Notes under the pieces: generated by a model
The model's input: the letters and a program-made list of their open reading frames with translations, nothing else
Told to the model about the DNA's origin: nothing
Databases searched by the model: none
From: Emticicia sp. CRIBPO
GTDB taxonomy: Bacteria; Bacteroidota; Bacteroidia; Cytophagales; Spirosomataceae
NCBI RefSeq assembly: GCF_009905725.1
Contig: NZ_JAAAKV010000003.1
Location: forward strand, 152,808 to 216,807
Length of the DNA stretch: 64,000 bases
Reading direction: 5' to 3'
In this document: piece by piece, positions 18,901 to 27,300 of the stretch
Numbering within the stretch: the stretch's first letter is position 1
Layout: each line of letters opens with the position of its first letter
Program-made: the position numbers and the translations under genes

Positions 18901-19093
18901 GATGATGGCTGCCCTGGGTCTTTTACCTGCTGCATTAAGTACCGGTATCGGCTCAGAAAGTCAGAAACCACTGGCCATCGTCATTATCGGAGGCTTGGTG
19001 ACGGCTACCATTTTCACTTTACTTGTTTTTCCGATCATCTACCACAAAGCGTTACATATTAGAGAACGAAAGTCTCAAAAGGGTTTAGTTTAG
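15977..19093 (+). CDS. CzcA/CusA family heavy-metal RND efflux pump
   Basis: A 1038-residue proton-driven inner-membrane pump of the HME-RND subfamily. The transmembrane helix 4 signature DFGIIIDGAVVMVEG (about 396-410) keeps the two Asp and one Glu required for proton relay in CzcA. The N-terminus (FSLKNRFFTFFWVGILVISG, then IPIEAFPDVTNTQI) is diagnostic of the subfamily. Divalent (Co/Zn/Cd) versus monovalent (Cu/Ag) specificity cannot be set with confidence. A terminator follows at 19119. Confidence 0.95.
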   Translation: MNKFIKNILSFSLKNRFFTFFWVGILVISGVVSYVNIPIEAFPDVTNTQIIVVTEWNGRSAESVERFVTTPIEIAMNSVQRKTNVRSVTMFGLSVIKIIFEDDVDDFFARQQVNNQLRNVQLPDGVEPDVQPPYGPTGEIFRYTLKSAQRDSKELLTLQNWTIDRQIRAVPGVADVVAFGGQEKTYEVAIDPVKLQKYEITPLELFEAVSKSNLNVGGDVIEKNGQAYVVRGIGLYNNIQDIENTIVEIYNGNPLLVKNVASVIESSQPRVGQVGLDGDDDVVEGIIVMRKGENPSEVLSRVKAKIEELNTKVLPSDVKMVPFYDRDVLMQYCTSTVMHNLLEGIILVTVIVFIFMADWRTTVIVSIIIPLSLLFAFLCLKLKGMSANLLSLGAVDFGIIIDGAVVMVEGLFVALDRRAHQVGMEKFNKLAKMSLIKKTGSEMGKAIFFSKLIIISALLPIFAFQKVEGKMFSPLAFTLGFALLGALIFTLTLVPVLSSILLNKNVKEKHNFFIDFINRSVEGAFGWTFRNKRLTFIISGVVFAATIFSTRWLGSEFLPPLNEGALWVEAKLPMSTSLNETVKMVTVLRKELNTFPEVNGVLSQVGRSNDGTDPSGFYYVQMQVNLKPKEEWGRKISMDGLVEEMDKKLKRYQGINYNYSQPIIDNVAEAVAGMNASNAVKIFGDDLNKLDEIANQVLEQIKHVEGIKDIGILRNLGQPDISVQLDEEKMAIYGVTKADAQAVIEMAIGGKTATSKYEGEMKFDIRIRYDKEYRKNEDDIMMLMIPTIKGTKIPLKEIATLEKNTGPAFIYRDNTKRFIGVKFSVRERDLGSTIAEAQAIVTKNIKLPEGYSIGWAGEFENQVRATSRLGQVVPVSLVLIFVLLFIMFGNAKDAGYVLINVPFSIIGGILALHITGINFGISAGVGFIALFGICVQNGVILISEFHNQAKALKGDLGQAIRNAVRVRTRPVVMTAMMAALGLLPAALSTGIGSESQKPLAIVIIGGLVTATIFTLLVFPIIYHKALHIRERKSQKGLV

Positions 19094-19118
19094 TTTAAAT
19101 TAGAGTAAATAATGCCTT

Positions 19119-19150
19119 AAAAGAAACATCGCTTCGGTGTTTCTTTTTTT
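19119..19150 (+). terminator. Rho-independent terminator of the efflux operon
   Basis: AAAAGAAACATC pairs with GGTGTTTCTTTT around a GCTTC loop, and the 3' arm runs into a T tract. It separates the RND operon from the CLC gene. Confidence 0.85.
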
Positions 19151-19217
19151 GTATATGCTTGTCTTATTTGTTAAGCAGGAGGGATTGTTTTAATTTAGAG
19201 GCACAAAAAAGGAATAG

Positions 19218-20486
19218 ATGCCGGAGAATAAATTCAAAAAGATAATCAATATCAACTGGTCGGAAACCGATGTACTTTCTTCGCTGAAGTTCTTTTCCAG
19301 GTGGCTGGGAATTGCCGGGATTATTGGTTTTTTATCAGGTTCGGCGTCTGCATTTTTCCTGTGGGCACTTGATTGGGCTACGCAGTGGCGTGAAGCCCAT
19401 GTGTGGATTATCTGGCTTTTGCCTCTGGGAGGCCTGGTTTCCGGATTAATCTATCATTATATCGGGCCGGAGGTAGAAAAAGGGAATAATCTGATACTGG
19501 AAGAGATCAATACACCCAAAGAGACCATTCCTTTTAAAATGGCTCCGCTGGTATTGGCCAGCACTTTGATTTCGCATTTTTTTGGAGGCTCGGCGGGTCG
19601 TGAAGGTACGGCCGTTCAGATGGGCGGTGCCATAGCGGATCAGTTTACGGGGCTGTTCAAACTGAAACAAACGGATCGCCAATTGTTGTTGATTACAGGG
19701 ATCAGTGCCGGTTTTGCTTCGGTTTTCGGGACACCACTGGCCGGAGCAATTTTTGCTTTGGAGGTTATGATCATCGGAAAGCTCAGACACGAAGCCATTT
19801 TACCGTCGGTACTCGCTGCAGTTATTGCTGACTACACCTGCAGGTTCTGGCATATCGGTCACACCCGTTATTCTATACCGCTTGTTCCTGAAATGAAACC
19901 AGAGCTGTTTCTATGGACTTTGCTGGCGGGAGTTATTTTCGGCGTCTGCTCACTTCTTTTTGTCAGGACCACTGATTTTTTCAAAAGAATATTCAAAAGT
20001 AAAATCTCTTTTCCGCCCTTACGGCCTGTGGCCGGAGGGGTGATTATAGCCACTGCGGTCTACTTAATGGGGACTACGAGGTACATCGGACTGGGTATTC
20101 CTGTGATTGTCGACTCTTTTTACCTTGAATTGCCGTCTTATGATTTTGTTATTAAGATACTCCTGACAGCCGTCACACTGGGTGCCGGATTTAAAGGAGG
20201 AGAAGTCACGCCTTTATTCTTTATCGGAGCGGTGTTAGGCAATGCCCTGGCATTTTTTATTCCTTTGCCATTAGCTTTGCTGGCCGGTATGGGCTTTGTG
20301 GCTGTTTTCTGTGGAGCTACCAACACGCCGATTGCCTCCATCTTCCTGGGGATGGAATTGTTTGGGGCAGAGTGTGGTGTTTTCGTTGCGATAGCTTGTC
20401 TGATGGCCTATTTGTTTTCAGGTAAAGCCGGGATTTATTCTTCACAGATCACGGGGAACAGTAAGAATGGTTTGGTGGATTTTTGA
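19218..20486 (+). CDS. CLC-family anion transporter (possible CLC-F fluoride exporter)
   Basis: A 422-residue integral membrane protein of the CLC superfamily. It has the gating glutamate motif GREGT (Glu about 129, in GGSAGREGTAVQMGG) and the second anion-site motif GAGFKGGEVTP. The canonical GSGIP loop that supplies the chloride-coordinating Ser is replaced by KGNNL (about 87-91). This and GREGT in place of GREGP recall the SycA/EriC-F clade, which contains fluoride/proton antiporters. No fluoride (crcB) riboswitch was recognised upstream. Chloride transport remains possible. Confidence 0.88.
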   Translation: MPENKFKKIININWSETDVLSSLKFFSRWLGIAGIIGFLSGSASAFFLWALDWATQWREAHVWIIWLLPLGGLVSGLIYHYIGPEVEKGNNLILEEINTPKETIPFKMAPLVLASTLISHFFGGSAGREGTAVQMGGAIADQFTGLFKLKQTDRQLLLITGISAGFASVFGTPLAGAIFALEVMIIGKLRHEAILPSVLAAVIADYTCRFWHIGHTRYSIPLVPEMKPELFLWTLLAGVIFGVCSLLFVRTTDFFKRIFKSKISFPPLRPVAGGVIIATAVYLMGTTRYIGLGIPVIVDSFYLELPSYDFVIKILLTAVTLGAGFKGGEVTPLFFIGAVLGNALAFFIPLPLALLAGMGFVAVFCGATNTPIASIFLGMELFGAECGVFVAIACLMAYLFSGKAGIYSSQITGNSKNGLVDF

Positions 20487-20526
20487 TGATTTATTATTTA
20501 AAGAGTTAAAAAAATACACGCTCCTA

Positions 20527-21369
20527 TTATTCAGATCTGCGGGAAGGGTTTTGTACCAGATTCTCATAATAAGAAGAGTTTTTTAATGATTTTAATTGAT
20601 TTTCGGCATTTTTTCTCAATACTTTTAATCTTTTCAGTTTGTCGACCTCATGTTGAATTAAGAGAGCATTGATGTTTTCTAAATTGCTTAAAACGAGCAA
20701 TTGGTGAACGTCGGCAAAATCTCTCACGTTTAAGTTTCTGGCAGCAAATTCAGGATTTTGTTCTCTCCATTCTTTAGCTGTAAAACCAAAGAGAGCCAGA
20801 TTAAGTATATCTGCTTCATCTGCATAAATGAGCCACTCAAGGTCCCGATTCAAGTTTAAAGCGGGTATGATATAATCTTTAATAGCATCAGTATGTATTC
20901 TATAATTGGCTTTTGCCAGAAATCTTCTGTAGTTCCATTCTGATCCCTTTTGATTTTGTTCCAGTTCTTTTAACCTTTGAAATTCTTTTACAAGTAATAA
21001 TTGGAATCTTGGACTAATCCACATTCCAAAATGGAATGCCAGGTCTTTGTGAGCATATGTTCCTCCATATCTTCCGGTTTTTCCGTTTATCCCGATGGCA
21101 TTCGTTCTGGAGACCCATTCTTTTATGGAAAGGACAAAATTGTTTCCACCTGAGGTATTTTTAATTATACCGAATTCGGTATAATTAAAATTCTCATTAT
21201 ACAGGATTTCCCATTCTCCCAGATATTCAATGGTATTTTTCAGGCTTAACCATTTTGTGATGATAATATTCTCATGCTGGCTTTTAGCCATGTCAGTCAA
21301 GGAAATAAAATCGAAACTGCCATTTGATTCTATATTGATATCAATACCCTCTACGTGTATTCTGGACAT
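20527..21369 (-). CDS. KilA-N domain-containing protein
   Basis: A 280-residue protein with an N-terminal KilA-N-type DNA-binding region (about 10-110: FDFISLTDMAKSQ, VLSIKEWVSRTNAIGI, YAHKDLAFHFGMWISP) and a helical C-terminal half. KilA-N proteins are common in phages, DNA viruses and bacterial accessory regions. I chose the ATG at 21369, because an upstream non-ATG start would overlap the preceding gene. It begins 26 nt after the giant Ig-repeat gene on the same strand, so it may share its transcript. Its role is unknown. Confidence 0.82.
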   Translation of the reverse strand: MSRIHVEGIDINIESNGSFDFISLTDMAKSQHENIIITKWLSLKNTIEYLGEWEILYNENFNYTEFGIIKNTSGGNNFVLSIKEWVSRTNAIGINGKTGRYGGTYAHKDLAFHFGMWISPRFQLLLVKEFQRLKELEQNQKGSEWNYRRFLAKANYRIHTDAIKDYIIPALNLNRDLEWLIYADEADILNLALFGFTAKEWREQNPEFAARNLNVRDFADVHQLLVLSNLENINALLIQHEVDKLKRLKVLRKNAENQLKSLKNSSYYENLVQNPSRRSE

Positions 21370-21395
21370 TTTTAAATAAGTTAGATATGGATTTA

Positions 21396-24300
21396 TTACT
21401 TCACAAACTTCGCCTGACACTTCTTTCCTTCTTTGTTCAAGGCCGTAACAATGTAGACACCGGAAACAAGCTCATTCTTTAGTTTTATCTGCTGGTAACT
21501 TTCGACAGGGTTGAAGTGATCAACAGGAATGTCTCTTCCCAGGGCATCATTGATTTTAAGGCTGGTAGTTTCAAAGTTGTTCAGGTAAAGATTGATTTTG
21601 TCTGTACTTTCAACCGGGTTAGGAAATACAAAACAAACAGGTTTGCTTTCCGCTGTTTTCACTGAAATGGTATTCAGGGCTTTCCTTGTACCATCCTGAT
21701 CCGTAAAAAATAGCTGATAGTGGGTCTGATTCGCATACGGAATCGGGTCGTTCAAAGTGTTTTCTGAACTCATTTCACCGAGTTTTGTCCATTTGATCTG
21801 ATCATTACTTTTGTATACCAGGTATTTTAATGGCCTTACTTCATTGATTTTATTCAGCGAAAGTTCAGTTTTATTTTTTTCATTAATACCTCCTTTTAAG
21901 TTGGATTCAGAAAAAATATTTTCTGTCGCACCGAATTCGCCAAGACTGAAAGTAGAAAATTCTACCATTGAAAAATTCCCGCCGATGCTTTCGATAAGCG
22001 GTCGGTCCTTTAGCACTGTACTTTCTCCAAGCTCGAAATTGTCGTTGTTTTTCAGCTGACAATCTTCATTCACGCCGATGTAGTTGACGATCGATAACCT
22101 GGATTGCTCCTCTGAGGATAAACCGGAAGGGTAATCTGAAATTTCATTATCAGATATAAATAACCGTATTTTAACAGGCTTTGAAAGTACAGCCTGTGAA
22201 GAAGATTTAAAATGATAGTAACGCGGAACGTACCTGGTGCCATGATCCGTCTCGAAATAGTTCTGATTATCCGGGTGGGTAAAACTCAGGGTCACCTGTT
22301 CAAGGTTTTGCCCCTCAGGATGAATGGCTGCCACAATTCTGGCATTCGGATCAATTAAATAATGCCAGTCTTTGCCGGCCACCTTATCAAGCCTGATTTC
22401 CTGACATTCACCTGTGTTGGTTTGAGGGAACTGGTAGTAACATGGTTCAACATTTACGATTATCAGCTGCCTCTTGCTTTCACATCCGTTAATGCTGTCT
22501 TTCGATACAATCGCATAAGTAAATTTCCCTTCTTTGCTGGTCTCAGGTAAAATCAGGGATCCTTTTGCAACGGTACCAGAAGTGTCTGAATACCACAGCA
22601 CAGGAAGTTCAGACTCCGCTTTTATGGCTTCGTTTACCGAAAACAGGCAATAGGTGAATTCCTCACTAACTTTGGGAGCTTTTGGAGACGGTTTAACGTT
22701 AATTTCAATCCTGGTCCGTTTACTTTCACATCCAAAGCTATTGCTTAAGGATAGGTAATGGGCACTCCTGTAGACAGAATCCATGTTTACCGAAGGAATA
22801 TTCCACCTTTCTAAAGTATCTGTTTCGTTTAGGTACCAAGCCAGTTTATTGCTGTCTGCAAACATTATCTTCTGGATTTTATCCGGTTTTTCAAACTGAC
22901 ATACTTCGATAGCCCCTTCGTTCGGAGCTTCAGGGGCAGGATTTACTTTTATTCTGAAAGTGTTGGTGTTCCTGCTGCAGGTGCTTTTCTCATCTATCTT
23001 AAAATTGATTTTCAACCTGTAATCACCCTGATCACTTGTTTTAAGGAATTCATTCAGGCTTAACCCTTGAGTACTGAAGATCGTTTTATAGGTTGAACCT
23101 TCTTTCTTTTGCCATTCTACCAGTTTGGGTTCTCCGATAATCCCCAGTTTAGCGGTATCTATGTTCAGGTACTGATTGTCGCAGACTTCGACGGGCACTT
23201 GGGTGCCCTTTATTTCATTTACCTTGAGAACGACTTCATTTGACATGCCGTCCAGCCGCGAATCTTTGATATAGCACCGATACAGGCTCAGATGCGGGTT
23301 TTCATCGTTGCCGATTTTGAGTATTTTCAGATCTTTCAGATTTTCACCAGGCATATCTGAAAAAACAGCCTCTCCCGGGCGTTTTCTCTGCCATTGGTAG
23401 CTTACTTCTTCTTCCCCTTTTGTTTTGGCCGTAAAAGTCACGCTGTTGCCATCGCAGTCTGTCTGATCCTTGGGCTGGGTGGCAAATCCCAGCGACGGTT
23501 TAATGATGGCTGTTATTTCAGTCCGCTCACTTTCACAGTTATACGAACTGGTTTGCGAAACAAAATGCCTGTAAGTTTTTGCGGCCTGATAGATTGGTGC
23601 GTTGGATTGAAAAGTCTTGCCTGTTTTCGAAGTAAACCATTTAAGATTCTCTCCTTCGGCAGAGAAAATGAGATTCTGGCCTTCATAAATATAGGCAGGG
23701 GTGGTATTTTTAGGAGCGGAAGGTTCCTGGTGAACATTGATTCTGATCAGGGCTTTATGGCTCTGGCAACCAGCATTGTTAACCTGGCTTAAATAGAAAA
23801 CCTGTTCCCCAGCAAAGTTTGTATTGATCAGGGGCATTTTGTCCGTTCCGGTCACATCATTTTCATGACCATACCAGATCGGGTCACTGTCGGCCTGTAT
23901 CTGGACATCAAGTTTGCTGATTTTTTCGTACTGGCAAAAATCGAATGTGTGACTAACCGGGTCGGGTGGATATGCTCCGATCGTAAGGGTAGATTGATCT
24001 GTATTTTCAATACATTCCAACCCATCTGAACTAAAAATAACCTGACATCTGTATCTCGGAGCATCCCATGACCTGATTTCCTTATAGGTGAGTTTATCGG
24101 TTTGTGCACCGCTGATATTGTCATCATCTTTCATATTCTGCCAGTCATCAGCCGACCCGTAACGGTACTGCCATTGGTAGGATTTTACAGACCCGGTCAC
24201 TACAAAATGATTTTTCAGATCCAATGAAAATGATTTTCCGGTACAGATTTTAAAATCGGGGAAGTTTCCCGTCAGGCCGTTTACTTTTAAAATGGCCGCA

Positions 24301-27300
24301 GCAGTGATGATCTGTGAAACTGAATCGGTAATTATACACCTGTATTGACTTAAATCGGGGTTTTCTTTGTTGCCGGTAGAATAAACCTTTAAGCCGGAAG
24401 TATTGGAAAGTTTGATATTCGGCATCTCATCGGTCAGGGATACGAATTCATTTTCACCCGGCCGTTTTCTTTGCCATTGATACACCAGCTTTGCGGCACC
24501 TTCAGCAGTAGTTTTAAACGTGACCATGTTTCCTTCGCAGTTGAGCTGATCGGAAGGTTGCTGAATAACAGACAAGACCGGATAAAGTGCAGCCGTAATT
24601 TTAATTTTGGGGCTTTGGCATTCTCCAATGGTCTGACTCAGCCAGTAGCTGAAGACCCCGGGTGCTGTATGCAAAGGGGCATTTGTAAAACCTGTCATAT
24701 CTGTTTCGGAGGTATACCAGCGAAGATTTTGCCCGGTCCCCGAAAAGTGCAGTGGTGCGGGCTGAATGACGCTCGTTGGAGTAGTGTTAACAGGTGGAGC
24801 TACTCCTTCAATCACTTTAATCAGAACACTCAGCGTTTTCTCACCACATATAGAGCTGCAAACAGCCTTGTAGGTTTGATCAGAAGTGGGATATACCCTG
24901 ATCTGGAGCGTAGAGTCGCCGGTTGACCACCTGATCTGACCTCCACAATTATTGGCTTTGAGATCGACGAAATTACCTGAACAGAGGGCGGTGTCCTGAA
25001 CATTCAGACTAAAATCTATTGAAGGCCTGACATAAACCCCTACGGATGGGGAGGTACTTTTATTACAACTGCTCAGTTCACAAACATAAACCGAACGGAA
25101 GTAAACGGTCTGGCCGGAGTTTTTCCAGTCTGAAAAGTTCAAAACAGAATCCGTTCCGGGGATGGCTACCCAGTAAGAAGAAGATTCTGAACCCGATTTC
25201 TCGTTCATTTGCCAGCTGATCTGACAATTACCTGTCCCTCCTGAGATGATCGTTTTTAAGTTAACCGGCTCATCCGCACAAACTTCCGCTTTGGAAGCTT
25301 CGGTTTTTAGCACCGGGTCAGGCTGAATAAGGACTTTGACAAAATTTGAATAAACCACAGAATGACAGGAGTCCGCCACTTTGCGGCGATAGCAGGTGGT
25401 TTTAGTCAGTGCTGCCGGGTTGAAAGTAAGGTTATGTGCCCCGGCTATTTCTTTCCAGTCTGCACCTTCGGTGACACAGGTTTCGCTCAGCTCCCATGAA
25501 ATACTTTGATTTTTTCCTCCGGCAGGTGAAACCACATTGGTAATTTCCGGTGGATTAAATCCGGCACAGTTGACAGCATTTGAACCTGAAATTTCACCGG
25601 GTTTCAGGTCTGCGGGAGGAATCAAGTTCAGCACGTTACTCCTCCCTGATATACATCCTTCCTGGTGACAATGAGCATATATATCAAGAGGTACATCGGT
25701 TTTTATTTCAACGATTTGACCTTCCAGTCCGTTACTCCAGACTATTTTACCCTGGCAGGCACTGGCAGAAAGCCTGAAAGGCTCACCTTTGCAAACCTGA
25801 CTGGCTTCCAGGCTGATGACTGGAGCATTTAACCCGATGCTGAGAACTCTGACAATTACCTGATCATTTGCTGCTGTCGTACATCCGTTTATTTCGCAAG
25901 AGGCCGTGTACTGGTTGACAGAATCTTTCGGAGTAACTTTAATCAAGGGGCCGGTGTCATTGGTTGACCAAACAATTTTACCAGGGCAATTGCCAGCGTT
26001 AAGCTGAATTTCCTGTGGAGAGCAAAGGGTCGTATCATTGCTCAAGACCGGGACATAGGAAGCAATAACTGTAAGTTTCGTGCCGTTTGTGGATGAATAA
26101 GCCGTACAGGTACTTCCATTTCCGTTATCAAAAATGATCCTGCAACGGTAATATCCCTGGTGGGTAATCTTACAGTTCTGGATGTTCAGGGTAGGTTGAT
26201 TTGCCTGGTCGATGTTTTCCCAGCTTCCTGATGTTCCGGCTCTGAACTGCCATAGATAAGACTCTGCTTTTCCGGATATGGTCAATGCATTCAGGTTGAA
26301 TTCAGTGCCTGTCCCTTCACAAACGGTTTTTGCAGTGAGGGTTCCGGTGATGGAATTGACCGATAATTTTGCCTCTTCGGAAAAAATCTGGCAATGGCTC
26401 GTAAAAAGTACGACCCTGAAAATGGTTTGTTCGGGGTTAATCTCAGAACCCACCTGGCTGATTTTCAACTTATTTTGATTTTCTCCCGGAATATCCTCAA
26501 AGGAGCCACCCGGAAGTTTTTTCTGCCATTGCAAGGAAGTATAACCGCTTGCAACAATCGTAAAATCGACAGCATTGCCTTTGCAATCGGCTTGTGACAA
26601 CGGCTGTGTCTGTATTTCGGGCAACGGATTTGCGGTTAATGTGGTGTCTTTTGTTGTAATGCAACTATTGGAATCTTTGACACTCACCTGGTAATTACCG
26701 GTGATTAATCCTGTAAACTCTCCGTCATTTTTAAATAATCCTGAATTGATACTGAACATAAACGGTGCTTTTCCTGACAAGGTTTTGATGCTTATCTTTC
26801 CGTCTGATTTGTCTGGGCAGCTTACTTTTTCAAGGGCGATGCTTAAGTTCAAGTGAGGGATAATACCGATACTTACCTTTTTCCTTGGGCCTTCGCAAGT
26901 TACATTATCTGATGTTTTGACGTAAGAAACATAAAAAGCAGACGGTGTCAGATTGTGAGATACCATAAAAGGGTTTTGTTCAGATACATGGTTGTTACCT
27001 GTTTCTGAATCCCACCATCTGAAGGATTCTCCGCCGGAGGCCGTAAGTGTGGCTGTTCCGCCCGGACAAACCTCAGTATCAGAAACCAGTGGTAAAGTGT
27101 TAAGTTCCGGGTGGATACTATTAAGTTGAATCTCGGCATTGGCAGTACAGAAGCCTTGTTTTACAGTCACTTCGTATTTTCCCGGGGTATTGATGCTGAT
27201 TTTCCCTGTATTCTGATCATTGACTAATAATGAATCGGATTTCCAGGAATAAATGGGAGGCTTCTGATGGCCTGTTTCTGTATTGATCTCCGCGAACAGT

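Noticed and set aside
19151-19217. Fluoride (crcB) riboswitch before the CLC gene
   Set aside because: The 67-bp spacer lacks the conserved pseudoknot sequences of that riboswitch.
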